A stretch of 64,000 nucleotides of DNA from Phallusia mammillata (GCA_003260075.1 QLIY01000145.1:144526-208525); one strand, 5' to 3'; numbered from the stretch's first letter, positions 12,966-26,610 are shown. The notes: generated from the letters alone by a model not told the origin. Numbers and translations are program-made.

Positions 12966-14952
12966 TTTTCGATCGTCTGGAGACCGGGCGGGCCTCGAAT
13001 CTAGCAAGAAAATAAACTGTTGATTCACTCTTATGCAACACATCTTGACTGTTTATGTAGGATTTGTTCCTACCACTTTTGTTAACCTCACTTTACTGCT
13101 ATCTGCTAAAACGTTCTTCTGACAATGTGTAAATTCATACTGAATAGAGGCGGCACTTTGTGGGCTCCTCGCGTGTTTATTCGGGGATAAACGAACCCAA
13201 CTCAGCGTGGTCTGTCAAAGTGGCAATATTATTTGTCTCGCAAAGTAAGGCTGCTTTTTACAACAGCCTCTTGAAATAATGTTGACACAATGCTAAATAT
13301 ATGTCAGAAACACATTCAGACCATCGAACAACTTTCTAAGCTCTTGTAGCACCCAATTCGCCAAGCAACATTTAGCTATCTTTGCAAATATATGCACCAA
13401 TTTGGCACAATAGGAACCACTTCATGAATAATTTTAACCTTATACAAATGACCAACGTTACGTACAATTGAACTTATTTTGCGTTTCTCTACAACATTTT
13501 GTCACATTTTTGAAAAGTCTGACTTACACATTTTTTGAAAGTAATATTTACATGGTAATATTTTCTCACTCTAACATAGTTTTTTTTTTATTACAGAACA
13601 AAGCTCGGAACTTAATTTGATCTTTCAGCTGACCTAATTTTACTGCGCATAAAGCAGATGATTGTTCGACTACAGCACCTGTTCTTAGGGAACGGAAAAC
13701 GCCAAAAGAAGGTTGGTCCTATATAGTGCAAACAATAGAAGATTGTCGAGTAGCTTATAACGGCCGGTACTCACAAATGCCCGACGTTTACCAAACCCGT
13801 TTTCTACCTCTAAAGGCAAATGAAAAACTAATTTTAATATTTAAAATTATGTACAGATATAAATTGAAGATTCTGCTCAACTTTAGTTTAATTTATTTTT
13901 TACAACATTCTATTGTAAAATGTTGTCAACAACATCAACATTTGTGGTTGCCGAATAAATTTACGCTTACAAACTAAACTGAAAACTTGCAAAATAATGT
14001 CGGAACGAAACAGAAGCTTAAAATGTTAAGTTAAGGGAAAACATTTGTAAACATTTCAAATTCTAAATCCTAGAAAGTCATTCACACATTTCCAAGACAA
14101 GTAACAAAACATAAACATGATAAACATACTTCTGACAAAAACATATGACCTAAACATAAAAAGTAACAACAATTTGGAATAACTTTGCTGCTCAAATATT
14201 TCAAATTACTTCACAATATTTAAAAATGCATTGTACTTATATCGTCCCAAATTATCGCTAAACACCTTTGAGTGTTTGTCAGTCTGGAAGCACTTTACAA
14301 AATTAATCCTGATTTGACACAAATAAATGAACGCAGTTGCGCAATCCTGTGCTCAGTGTGAGATCCTTAAACTCCAAAATCACTGTTACCGCACCGTGGT
14401 GCAAGATTCACTGAGTGCAACTCAACATAGAATCACTGCAAGAGTCTCCAAGACAACTCCTTAGAAAAAAATCTACTTTCCTTTCCACCTTTCTCCTATT
14501 TAAGGCTTAGGGAGCGTTCTAGAATGTGAGGTCTTGGGGGGAAGGAATTGATTGATCGATTTATTTTAAAGTGGGGGCCGTCACGTAACAGATTGCCAAG
14601 CAAGTTTCAGCCACCTGTGTTTGTCAAATGTCTTTGTCGGCAATACACAAATGAGTTTGGACTTTCACCAACCACTTGCAACGGAAAAATGTTTGGGTTT
14701 TGGAAAACTGAGCGTGTTTTTACAAAAAATAATTAAATATATAATCCACTATTAGGGCAAGTGACATACAGCGTTTGCCTGTTTATTTATGCTTATAGAG
14801 CTTGTTAGAAAATATATCTATTTTGATATGTTTGTTTACATATTTGTAAGTTTTAAAGAAGCGCCAAGTATACGCAATTGTTTTTTGCGACACATTTACT
14901 TTTACTTGACAAATTTGTTTCGTTTTACTAAATCTGACTTAGTAAACATTTA
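12966..14952. other. Upstream flank of the FGF gene, no gene seen
   Basis: AT-rich DNA with several possible transcription-factor sites but no exon with paired splice signals and no recognisable domain. The first few hundred bases are the likely FGF promoter. Confidence 0.5.
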
Positions 14953-15072
14953 ATATTGAGACGAGTCCCAATGAACTTTCAACGCGACCCTGAAAATAGC
15001 CGCAAGTGGGCAAGCAATTCCCCGCGCAATATATTTAAAAAACCCGGGGTCTTCAACACCGCCTTCTGCGTT
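14953..15072 (-). pseudogene. Probable relic of a LINE reverse transcriptase
   Basis: The minus-strand frame ends in DPGFFKYIARGIACPLAAIF followed by RVALKVHW and a stop. This resembles the conserved LINE reverse-transcriptase stretch in which a proline-rich entry is followed by a helix, PL..IF..SL, and then a P..WK step. Only that stretch is recognisable; the frame upstream (to about 15441) is open but unrelated, and no YADD box or other RT motifs were found. This is a resemblance by eye and could be chance. Confidence 0.35.
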
Positions 15073-15624
15073 CAACCAAATGACAAGCATGTTGACACTT
15101 GCAATTAAGGCTTGTATCTTCTGGGCTGCTGAAGGTTCTAAACAACAGCAAGGGATTGAGGTGGGTATGCAGGGGCGTACCCTACCACGTATCGCATTTG
15201 TCTTTATTTTTATCTTCCCTTCATCTTTCCGCATGGGAAAACATCGAGTAGCCTGCATCGATGCTCCGGCCAACCAGGGCTCCCAGGCCCCGCTTGCACG
15301 CATTGCTCTCACGCGAACATTTTTTCTCGAATTCCGCTGATATTTTAGAAAGTACTGTTGCCCTTTCGCAAACAACCAACGCAGCTTGGGGTCTGAGGTT
15401 TTTGAGGGTAACGGGGACAAGCCGGCGAGGCCCCCTAACACCCCAGGCTAATCCCTTGCCAAATAATGTCACCTCCCTCTGCGCGCTGTGATTTATCACT
15501 CTGTGTTAAAAACGCTTGATTTCAAGGCTTTAAGACATGATTAAAATAAACCACGACCCAAACCAATTCGCAACTTTGTAAATTACTTCCAAATTGTTGA
15601 ACAAGTTCGAGTAAATATGCGATT

Positions 15625-15840
15625 GTATGCGTAAAAAATCTTGATTTCAAGAGCCCTAAAGTAAACTACACGCGCACCTAAACAACAACCAAAACAACTT
15701 GCTACTTTTTTGGTAACTCACAAATTCGTTTAGGGGGGGGGGCATGCGTAAAAAATCTTGATTTCAAGAGCCCTAAAGTAAACTACAACCAAAACAACTT
15801 GCTACTTTTTTGGTAACTCACAAATTCGTTTACTATCCAA
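15625..15840. repeat. Direct duplication across G10
   Basis: The segment ATGCGTAAAAAATCTTG to CACAAATTCGTTTA occurs before (about 15628-15732) and after (15743-15833) G10 at 15733-15742. The right copy lacks about 17 nt that are present on the left. Confidence 0.75.
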
Positions 15841-15844
15841 GCAG

Positions 15845-17329
15845 GTACATAAGGCACACGCTGAAAATCAGTTAACAACGAACAAAATTACCATTAGAAA
15901 AGGAACAAGTCACAAAAGACTACTTAACAAGCTCTTTATTGGCAGGTTTGTTCTAAGTTCATTTACCCACTAGATATCTCATTTACTTGCAACATTGCAA
16001 CATTTTTAACGTTGCTGAAACTGCTCATAGCGCCACATTGCCGCTAACTATTCTTGCACATAGATTTCACAACTATTAAACATGGGCAGTGTTACAAGAA
16101 ACCGGGGTCAACCACCTAAAGTTTGCAATTCACGGGGTCGCAAAAAATTTAAATGCGTTTGTAGTCTGCGAGAGAAGTCTAATAAAAAAATCGTTGGTAA
16201 ACAGCAGTAAATGTGCGTGGCACGCGAGTTAAAAATAGATCAAAGAAAATTGAAAGTAATAGATTCTATTTGAATAAGCTTTTGGTCACAATTTTGCAAG
16301 TAAATTGTCAAGAAAATGTTTTGGTTGTTTCTTTAGATTTTAAGTCAGGTTTTTGTTGCAAAGGGATGACAACAAAGTAAAATATCCCTTCGTTTTTGGA
16401 AACGTTTTCACGACAAAGATCCATCTGAATTCGGTAGCAATAAATTGTGGAAAAAAGTATACAAATAGTACTGGCACGTAATGATTCGTTGAAACATTTT
16501 AATGTACGACCAACCACCAAACATATGTCATCATTTCTTTGCGTATTCATTTTTCTCAGGATTGTAGGGCATTTAATTCGTTACTCGTTGAAAATATTGA
16601 ATAATGTTTAGTTGTTGTTAACATCAGTGAAGGGAAATAATTTTCGAACCATTTTTGTTACAGTTGTATTTTAACGTTGTGTGAAGTTAAGTTATTGCTG
16701 GCACTTGGCAGTGAGTGGGTTTAAATTGATTGTTTAAACAAGGTACAGTAGTTAATAAAGACTCCAGTCAAGTCAAGGATTAATTTAAAAGAATTGCCCA
16801 TCTCGAATTTAATCTTACTTAGGACTTTAAATCCAAACGAATCTTATGTTTAAACCGCAACTTCAGTCAATCTTTTTTCTGGTTCAGCTCTGGAGTGACA
16901 ATCGAGTCGAGACAGAGTTACGTAATATCGACCCGCAAGTCGATTTCTTAAAACTGTGCATTATAGTTGCAGAGTATCTGTGGTTTGTTTGATTATCTGC
17001 AAAGTAGCGAAGCTGGCTTCCGTAAACTGTGCAAGTCTTAATTGGTTTCAAGTGCTCTGCCAATATACCTAAGCTTCACATCAACCCGACCGATAACGCT
17101 TTGATGCAAGACCTCTCAGATAATACGGATGCGGCCAGAACCTTGAATTAAAGGAAAACCGTTGAGGATTTTTTGGGGCACTTCATATGTCAAGGGCGTC
17201 TTTTTGACGTTATTGGTAAGTGTCAAATGCTATTCTTTTTCTTTCAAACTAAATCTAGGGTACACATTCGAAGTTGCAAACCAAGAATTTCTGCTATTTC
17301 TACTAGCTGGACCTGAGAATGGTGTAAAG
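15845..17329. other. AT-rich intergenic DNA, no gene seen
   Basis: I see no exon, RNA gene or repeat here that I can support. An 80-codon minus-strand frame (16308-16550) starts with ATG but has low-complexity, intron-like codon use and no recognisable motif. Confidence 0.4.
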
Positions 17330-17544
17330 CAGTGGTTCTCAAACTCGGTTTTCGGGGCTGCATGCGGTTCCCAACTACTTATTTTGCGGCTCGGATCAGA
17401 CCTCAGAAAACCACCAAACATTGCTTTTTTAGCTTTCAAAGTCATCTTCTTTAGTGATTTTCTCAAGGTTTCGATTTTTTGCGGCTCCCTACACACTTAA
17501 AAAATACCATTTGGCCCCGACAATAAAAAGTTTGAGAACCACTG
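17330..17544. mobile_element. hAT-type MITE, 215 bp
   Basis: Terminal inverted repeats CAGTGGTTCTCAAACT at the left and AGTTTGAGAACCACTG at the right are intact. The flanks GTGTAAAG and GTGTAAGT are compatible with a decayed 8-bp target-site duplication, which is typical of hAT elements. The interior has no ORF of note, so the element is non-autonomous. Confidence 0.75.
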
Positions 17545-19850
17545 GTGTAAGTATTACAAAATCAATAAGCCGTATTAGATGGATATACACGAACATGAAA
17601 AAAACAATATTGGAGATAAACAAACGTCTGTTGTAATTGTACAGCCGTTACTAAGCAGAATAAGCACTGAATTTATCAAATACCATTTACACTGAAACAC
17701 TTGGTGGTGGGTTCCAAAATAAGAACTTTTCAAATATCTTTCTATCCATCATTTCTTCATTGCCTGTCTTTATCACTAAATTGAACTTGCACTTGACTAG
17801 CACATAATAAACTCAACCAAATAGTGCATGTAATTGTCCACTGAACTTGCGTAACAATATATACACAACACCTTTCCTTTAACAAATTGGAGGTTACGAC
17901 CCGCATCAAGGAATGGCCAATATTTAATCAAGATGTGATAAAAACTTGCTTCCGTTCGTCGAATACGTCACTGTGACGTAGACGGAAGCCGGTTAAAAGA
18001 GCTAATTGATCGACAAAGGTTAACGCTACGATAAAAACCCGCTTGTGGTGTATATTAGCTTCCATTCATAAAAATTGCTTCGCTCCGAAACCTCAAGATA
18101 AATCTAAAGCAAAGAGAACTGCTTTCCCAGGGCAAACACGGCCGCGTGCTCTCAGCATGAAAATGAATGTTACCGGCTCTTTATCAAGCTACTACATGAT
18201 CAAACACCGCATTGTTACGTCATAAGCTCTGTTAAGACGTAATAGACGCAAGACAATCGTTTTCGCGGTTTGTTTCCGCATTTGGACAAATAATAGCGTG
18301 TTTATTGCGGCAGTAAATTTCAGGTTGCGGTTTTCCGGTGAGTGAAGCTGATGCTATTTGCTTTCGATTGAATCAAAATTGATGTTGATTTTTGCGATGT
18401 CTCTTTGAACCGGGATTTGTACTGTGGAAGCGACTCGTTTTTCACGTTTATGTTGTTAATCAAACCTGATTGCTTGTACAATTGATTGACCCTTAACGTC
18501 TAAATTGCGTTATGACGTTGTTATACGTCAACATATTATTGTCGTTTATAGAATGCTTTGTTGAATAACAAAGGCCTGATCTTTGCATTGGAACGACGTT
18601 TTTGTGACGACAAACCTTGCGTAGATTGATAAATTAAGTAATTTGTAAAAAAACTGTTTGTAACACAGTTTGTTTCATTTTCCGGGGTTGGTATCATAAA
18701 CTCCGTCACGTTTGTCGTTAACGAAAACTTTCGAAAGGCTTGATGCACTGCACTATTGAGAAAATACCTGCAAGTTTTACTATCTTTGGTTTCACGTCAT
18801 ATTCCGTTAAATAATTATAAACTTGCGTAAGCGTTGGCATGGTAACCCCCTTCAAACGTTGTTTCATCACAAGGCGCTGCTTTTACTCATAATAATATGT
18901 CCATGGCAACAACGAAATTCGAAGAAACATTCGCATAACAATCGCATGTGACCTTCGGTGACCTCTAACAACACACTGAGCAATATCAAGTTACACTTCG
19001 CCACGCCGACGTGAACCACAAAAAATACGTCATCTCAATCGAAAACATCAAAACAGCAGTAAAATCGATGAGGTCATACGTTGGAGCTGAGATGTTTAGT
19101 TGCCGGCGAGTCGAGTTGCCAACTCAACTAACACTTCTTTTTGATGAACGAACAGATAGCGGGGTTGTTGATTACACAATGCCCGTCCGGTTTGGTGACA
19201 AGCCAATCTGATATGTTCTGAGGCATTGGCAACCGTACATACTGAATGAGAATGGACAATCGTCTTTGTGAAGTTGGTTTAAGATTAGGAGATCCCGGTT
19301 TTCACAGGTGTCAATATTTGTGGTTTTCTAACAACAAAATATTAATCTGTAACAGCGAAGTTTACTATCCGCCTGTTTGTGTTGCGTTGTGATACGATTC
19401 CCATGGATTTTTGGCTATGTAAGACCTGATTTAAATACGTCATGTGGCTATAAATGGTGCAGTGTTCTATTACGTGATTCATGAAAATGCTCTTTAATTT
19501 TACAATTATTGTGATAAAAGCCGTATTTGTCAAAAGTTTTTGTTGATCTAATGTGGAGCCAACTTAGAGTTGCGGACCAGGAAATTTTTCGGTTCGGGTT
19601 CGGACTTACGCCTGAATCTACCGTTTTTTTTCGGACCGGACTTTATAGACTCCTTATGCACTGTACTTCTGGTACAACTTTTGGATATAATTCAGACTTG
19701 GTTTAGTAAACATTCAGGCCAGGGTTTAAGCTAATACTTTCGATCTCGCTTACAATATGATCAACGTCTACTATAGCTAAACAACTTAAGAACGATGATC
19801 CAAACTGTGGTTCCCAAGCAGTTGCTTGGCCATTGTGAGCCAGTTTCATC
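17545..19850. other. Intergenic DNA with one RFX-like site, no gene seen
   Basis: The only regulatory-looking element is GTCCATGGCAAC near 18899-18910, which fits an RFX X-box. Open frames at 18043 and 19011 begin with GTG, not ATG, and have no splice partners. Confidence 0.35.
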
Positions 19851-19851
19851 T

Positions 19852-19899
<48 letters not shown>
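19852..19899. repeat. Pure G48 run
   Basis: An uninterrupted run of 48 G. The right flank begins a duplicated block (19900-20149), which suggests that two assembly joins are adjacent here. It is responsible for spurious poly-Gly and poly-Pro reading frames on the two strands. Confidence 0.8.
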
Positions 19900-19900
<1 letters not shown>

Positions 19901-20409
19901 CACGACGCAAAAAGGTAAAAACTACTCTAATGCTACGTAAAAACTTTGAAGCCAACACAGAAAACAGATCCTTTATTTTCTTTCGCATTTAATATTCAAA
20001 CTTCTGCTTATAGTTTTAATTGCAACTTAACAAAATTAAAAAATCGCTGAAGCTTGTTTTACGCTTCTTTTCAGTAATCACGTTTGGCAGTTTAGCGCAA
20101 CTCGCACAAAGTATCCCACACATTATAAACCAGCTATTCTACTGTAGCCGGGGGGGGGGCCAAAACGCAAAAAGTTAAAAACTGCTGCAATGCTTTGAAA
20201 AAACTTTGTAGCCAACACAGAAAACCAGATCCTATATTTTCTTTCGCATTTAATATTCAAACATCTACCCATAGTTTTAATTGCAACTTAACAAAATTAA
20301 AAAATCGCTGAAACTTTTTTACGCTTCTTTTCTGTAATCACGTTTGGAAGTTTAGCGCATATCGCACAAAGTATCCCACACATTATAAACCAGCTATTCT
20401 ACTGTAGCC
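19900..20409. repeat. Direct duplication of about 245 bp across G10
   Basis: Both copies run from ACGCAAAAAG through ACAAAGTATCCCACACATTA to ACTGTAGCC. The right copy starts after G10 (20150-20159). Substitutions and small indels are spread through the alignment, at a level typical of two divergent haplotypes. Confidence 0.8.
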
Positions 20410-20668
20410 AAAATCAATAACTTTTGAACCCTGACAACTTCAGGTCAAGCCTATCACAAGCCCACTACAAACTTTGAGCATTAGGCTAAAAAAATGTCCA
20501 AGGATGTACATTTTCGTAAATCCTGTTAATCCAATTTTAAACGCTTATCTTTCCTTACACGAGTGTTTTTCCAGCGAGTCCACAAACACAAATGAGTTCG
20601 TAAAATATTTGCGCGTGTCCGTCCACATCTTACATACAAACAGTCTTATTCATTCAGTGTTATTTACG

Positions 20669-20708
20669 CTGATGAAGACGACCTGTATAGGACGTCGAGG
20701 GGGGGGGG
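20669..20708 (+). ncRNA. Truncated hammerhead ribozyme core ending in G10
   Basis: CTGATGA (20669-20675) is followed by stem II, GACG..CGTC with an inner CCT / AGG pair and GTAT loop (677-696), then GA. The expected GAAA is cut after its first two bases by G10 (20699-20708). The DNA to the right does not supply a stem III. Hammerheads of this kind occur in small animal retroelements. The truncation coincides exactly with the homopolymer run. Confidence 0.4.
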
Positions 20709-21154
20709 CTGCCAGAAGAGCTTGATACAAACAGATTTCTGACTTAACACTGTTTAGTTGAAATAAACGACACCATAAGTAAGGTGCTCTGGCAAAAATA
20801 GTTCAAACCCGAAAAAGAAAAACTGCTCTAGGCTAACGAGAGAATATTTTGATAGTCCTAAACCTGCTAAAGAGAATTCTGCATGAAAACTTAGATTTTT
20901 CACTGATGCAATCTTGCATTAATCGCAAACTTTTAAACAATAAAAAGAACGAAACTTTGCAATGGTTGACTACGTAAATCTTACTCCTTGACCAGCTTCG
21001 GCTGTGAAGAAGTCTTCCTAGCCGCTAGCGAACCTTTGTACCCATAAGATCGACTTTACACTTGCGTCGAGGTTATTTCACCCTGTCCTTTAGCAACGTG
21101 CGTCACTGCGCTTCGAAGGAAATTAGATTTAAAATCCACGTTATGTGTTTTCAG

Positions 21155-21419
21155 TGTCGGTCGGTTGCAGCGCCGTTGCTATGGCTGCCTCCCAACGGGA
21201 TCTGATGCATTGGTGGCCAAGAATAGAGAGATTAACAGCACGATTCGCGCTAACCTCATGTATCGCGTGTTGTGTCCTGAGGGACAAACTCGATCGGAGA
21301 CGTTTGAAAAGCTCTTCATGCGCTGTCCAGCTATTAAGACCACTAAACCAGGTTTCGATGTACCGAAAAAAATGGTCCAAAGTCCAAACGACCTACATTC
21401 GTGGCTGCTGCAATTTTGA
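21155..21419 (+). CDS. Candidate terminal exon of a cysteine-rich protein, unassigned
   Basis: A GTTTTCAG acceptor (21147-21154) opens a frame of about 87 codons ending in TGA at 21417-21419. It encodes RRCYGCLPTGSDALVAKNRE, then INSTIRANLMYRVLCPEG and FEKLFMRCPAI. The spacing C-x2-C ... NS.I ... V.C ... C recalls the C-terminal half of IL-17-like cystine-knot cytokines, but the diagnostic GCTC pair is not present. I therefore do not name a family. No upstream exon with matching phase was found within 3 kb, and frames on both strands are open here. Codon choice and local GC are higher than in the flanks, which supports coding. Confidence 0.35.
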
Positions 21420-24230
21420 TTTCTGGTTTTCTGAGGCAAAATTGACTAGTTTTAATCCACGTACGAATAACTTCACCATTTTCGTCTTCTCATGGTATTG
21501 TAATCAACATGCATGGATAAAAAGGAGAAAATGCACACTATCAATTAATGAACTACAATCCGGGAAAGATCTTTTTACTAACCAACTAACTAAACAAACA
21601 TCCTACATCCCTAAACTTGCAGCAATGACTTTCAGTAAAGCAGAACCAAACACATAAATATTAACAAGTAGGTCAAATATGAAAGGTGTCAATCTCAAAC
21701 TCTCATGCCTAACTTGGTTATATTGACTCACATCCACTTCAACTCCCATAAACTCACAAGCACCCAATCCATCCCTGTTCAACTGTACCCGAACACTTGT
21801 GAGAATAACCCGTCAATTGAGTGTCGCGATTGTGGCTTCATATGGCAATGACCAAGGCCGAGGTTGGCGCATCACACCACAGGAATGTAGGGACGCTGCC
21901 AGATTATTACGTAACAGACGCATCGAGATGTGGTTTTTGTTTGTTTTAACCAATATCCTGTCGGTATATGGGGTTCACCTCTGATTAACTGTTAAGGCCA
22001 TGGTGCCGCGACCAATACATTCAGGAATAGATTGGCATGTGTTGATCTGTTCTGCTTCTGACTGGATGTTACTATACCATCATTTATGTAAAGAAACTCT
22101 TGATTAGTAACATGTTACGATTGTTCGAAGTAACAATCTCCGCACAGTCTTGCAGCTATTATGTCGCAAAAATATTGATTAACCAGACAAAACAAACCCA
22201 AATTCAGCGTTCGCCCACAAACTTTTTAAACAGTGATTCGTACATGCGTATCCTACTTCAGTTACAATATCAACATTGCAAATTTGTGCAAAGAAATTTG
22301 TTCGCAGTGACAATTATTACCTCCACAATTTTTAATGGAAACATAGTGATTAATCCAGACCAACAGGTGTCCTTAAAAACCTCTCACCAAAACTCATGAA
22401 TGTTTTTTTTTTGTTTTTAACCTGATAAACTTATATTTTGAAGTCACCCGGTTCGATTCATAGCAATTTTGTGAAATGATGCCATTTTGATCAAAATTAA
22501 ATTGCTTTTTTAGTTAGTTGGTTTGGCAAGGGAAGTCATTGCAACAAGATGAATGACAAATTTGGCCATCAAACCCAATATTTCTACCATTTTAAATCAG
22601 TGTGCATAATTTTTTTAAGACTTTGTATTGCGAAAACCGAAGTCATGAACGTATATGGTGGCGTACAACGTGTGCGAAGGCAAAACTCTTAACTATTTTC
22701 AATTTTAGTTTACCGAAATACCTGTTTCTACAAATTAGCTGATTAGAACTGACTGTAATTGCAAGGAACCAATTGACTCATGAAAACACATCCACAGTGG
22801 TCAGTGCAGAAGCAAAAACTGAAAAACGGATTAGCGGTCTAAGGCGACTTAAAAGTTTACCAATCGAAATGTGTAGACCAATGCGTCAGAAAATGCAGCT
22901 TGATTTCTGAGCTGAACGTTGTTGTGAACCTCTTTCACATATGAGTCATGAAGCCACCCAAGTGCTCAGGAGTTTGAGAATCTCACGAGAGGAGTCAAGC
23001 CATACTAATGTGGTTTGGGAATTGTGTTTTGAACACCCAACACCTAAAATTATTTCTTCTTAACAGATAACGAAAAAGTAGGAGTTTAATGTGTAGCAAC
23101 AGCACAAAATCACAACTCTAAAAACCGAAGCTATTTATGTTTGACAGAGTTTTTCTACTTGGTAAATTTCAACATAAAAATGTCTCTTATGTATGTATGA
23201 GGAAGTATTTCCCCATTATGGAAATATCTCTGTTTTGATTAAACATAAAAATAAGTATTCATCAAGCAACCGTTTGTCAAAAATGTCGTCTTCTATGATT
23301 CCATGAATCAGCAAATTTACTTAGAACTATGAACCTTGTTGAGTTTTTCAATATTTTGTTACGTGCTGCGTCATCGTCTTGTGATGGCTGTCCTCCCTAG
23401 CAACGACACCTGGCCTCCCTAGCAACAACACCTGTTCGTTTCATTCCACCCACACCTCCTCGGACAATTATTTTTGGGCGTGGATAAGCGGGGGTGCTAA
23501 ATTCGCACGCTAAAGCAGCTTTAACCGGCGGAAAACAAATATTTCTTGCCCAGTTAGCGATCCCGTTGACTGACTGCAAGCTAGCGTGCCAAGTGAAAGG
23601 GCTGGTCACACCTTGACATCACAAACGGGTCGCCTATGATGTCACAAAACGATGACGGAAGACATTCGGACGTGCTAATTGGCCGCGAAGTTGGCAACAT
23701 GGCGCAAGACCCGGTGCTGAGCTCTACAATGTCAGGCAAATATCGGTTAATAGTCACCAGTTTGCCTATAGATTTAGCCGACTATGATAGATCACCGGGC
23801 CGTCAGTTTAAATCAATGGCTTAATCGCGTGATCCAACCTTTCCCGATCCACCGGCTTAGCTGCGGGTAAACACTTCGCGTCTGCTCGGCCACAACACAA
23901 GTAACGCTTTCCAGAGAGACGGTTGCTGCTTGAGCAGGCGGTTACCACAACCCAAACTCAACCTTGCCACGAACTCTACGCAAAAACCTGGGTTTTGTTT
24001 GACCCTTGTGTTGTTATGGCGACTTGTATGGCCCAGTTTAGTATTACTTCAAGAGAAAACATGAGCGCGTAAGATGTTTTGGATCTAAGTACTTGGTCAA
24101 TACGTCTTTAAACTCTGATTTGGCGAGTAAGGCGAGTGAAATTCCTTTTTAAGCTTCGATTTGACGAGTAACGACCAGACCCTAATATAAACTTAGGTTA
24201 GATAAACTCGACGATTACTTTAATTTTTCA
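21420..24230. other. Intergenic DNA, no supported gene
   Basis: The stretch 23380-23640 has CCTCCCTAGCAAC twice (half X-box-like) and TGACATCAC / TGATGTCAC sites beside a short ATG frame at 23636. This could be a promoter, but no exon follows. The rest shows nothing I can support. Confidence 0.35.
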
Positions 24231-24235
24231 ACTTT

Positions 24236-24505
24236 TTTTGCCGAAAGCGCAATTATGGGTTTCCAAAACGAAACATTCAGCAGTCTATTTTAGACCAGAT
24301 TTTCTTTTCAGTTGCGATGTTTTCTAAAATTGTCAAACCTTTCTATCAAATGAAATTACCATAGGGGGGGGGGCCTTGTTTTGCCGAAAGCGCAATTATG
24401 GGTTTCCAAAACGAAACATTCAGTCTATTTTAGACCAGATTTTCTTTTCAGTTGGGATGTTTTCTAAAATTGTCAAACCTTTCTATCAAATGAAATTACC
24501 ATAGA
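24236..24505. repeat. Direct duplication across G10
   Basis: TTTTGCCGAAAGCGCAATTA to GAAATTACCATAG is present before and after G10 (24364-24373). The right copy lacks three bases in CAGCAGTC and has a substitution. The right copy continues into unique DNA. Confidence 0.75.
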
Positions 24506-26610
24506 GCTAAAATAAACATAAAAGGCAAGTCTTCCTTGAAATCTCAAACAAGCCAAAAATTCAAACATCACAAACACCTTAACCCTTAGAAAGAAAAGAA
24601 CCAAATTAGATAAGAAAAGAACCAAATTGGTTAACCAGCACTGCGAGCAACCTATTTCAAACATTTTTTTATCTGGGTTCAAAGCAATTCAAAATACTAA
24701 GCACACGAAATTAAAAACATAAAAAGGTTAGTATATATTTATATGTATATATATCACCTCATCGTTACACCCTAATCTCAAACAACCAAAAAAGTTAAAA
24801 ATCACACGTAAGCCTCGTTAAGAGAACTCACTAATCAGCAACAGGCGTCAAAATCCACTTAAGATCTCACACAGTAACAGCAAAGGACCGCGTTAAAAGC
24901 CTGACGACTCGGGGCTGCCCATGTAGGCCGCAATGTTGATTCGACAAATAACTATTAATCCTCTGTACGTGATAAACATAGTGATCGAATCTAGGACTGT
25001 TTCCGCGTCCATTGTCGTTCCCTGCTTGGCCAGGCTTCACTTTATTGTTCGTGGACAGCAGTGCCCATGTTAGAGGCTTAGTTCTATATTTTTGGGTTGC
25101 TTTCGAGAAAAGCCTCGGATTTGCGAGATCAGCCGGCCAGACGCCACCAGTGGTTTCTATATTCTGACCTTTCCGTCCGATTCAAAGCCACAAGTGGTTT
25201 GTAGTGCAAGGGCGTCTGTCGTTTACATAGCGACCAAGCATCTAACAAGCCGACATGGTGTTTTACCATCCCCTATTCTGAAGTTATTATTGTAAATAGC
25301 CTTTACTTGTGGGATTAACTATAAAAAGCATTTCACTTACAACTCTAAATGCAAAACGATTGCGGCCAAAAATATCCTCATGATAATAAACCTTCACAAA
25401 TAAATATGTAGCGGTATTTTGGCAAAGAATGTGGCCATTGTATGCAAGCTACCAGGCGGTTTTGATTTTGATCAAGTTATTTCAAGTTCGTACCTGGCGT
25501 TTCTATATAATTTTATGATGTGCTTTGACAAAACAAAATTAGCTTTTAGTGCGCGCAACAGTATCAATATTGAAAAAACAAAGCGGTCAAAAATCCATCA
25601 TCAACTGCTCATGATTTGCTTGTTATTGCTTCAGCTGCTATACATTAATGCCCAAACCAACCCCTAACAAGATTGCTACCAAAAGTATGAAATAACAAAC
25701 AAATTGATGTGCAAGCCCCTTTTGTGAAGGTTTCATCTCTCTGTCCTGACAAGTTTATGAGTTTTGAGTGTTTATGACGGGTGTTGGTTTGAAAAATGCC
25801 ACAAAACAACCCTGAAATTCTTTCTAATAGAGAAAGATCGAAAGCCATAATCAGACTTGGTGATTGTATTGCACCTAATGATAAAAAAACATCATCGTTT
25901 TGCCCTCGTTTTATTCGCTTACAATGGGTGACCTTTTGACCTTTACTAAGTGGAGGTCGCAAGCTGAAAGGTTAGAGACCTCTGTGGTTCTTTCATGATC
26001 GCCGGTGGTTAGTGCTTGCACATGCAACCGATGCTAAACAATCGTCGCTAAGCAGCTGAACATACAATCGACTCTCTCTCTTGTTGTTTTGCGGCCGTGT
26101 TGAAACGACAAAAGTGCTTCGACAGTTCTGCAATGACCAACGCAAACATTGCTGCTTGTTTTCGACACTCTGCTGAGAGCAACTAAAGATTCCACGGCAT
26201 TGCAATGCACTAACGTACACAACAAGTGTATGGACTAGATATGTATGTTTTTGTATGTGCTGTCATTAGTAACATACACGCACATATATTAACTTTTGAT
26301 GCTGGCTGTCAAACATGATATTACCATGTTCATTTTTGTGTGGGCTTTCATTGACACACCCGCACATAGGCTGTTTAACCTGTGCTGTTAGCAGCCAAAA
26401 TTATCATTACCATTCCGCGTACGGCTTCAAGAGTACATTTGTTGGCTGTGGGTCCAAACGTTTTTAAATCAAAAATCAAATTTTTTTGAATAAAAGTTTT
26501 TTTGCCACAACTTTGTTTTTAAATTTTGTAGGTAAATTTAGAATAACCTCAACGCGCTGTTAAGGAGACCACACCGGCGATTGGAAATGGATACTAAGTA
26601 AGTCGTACCA
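24506..26610. other. AT-rich intergenic DNA, no gene seen
   Basis: A TATATTTATATGTATATATA patch lies near 24731. Reading frames at 25092, 25419 and 25993-26225 start with non-ATG codons and lack splice partners. Confidence 0.35.
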
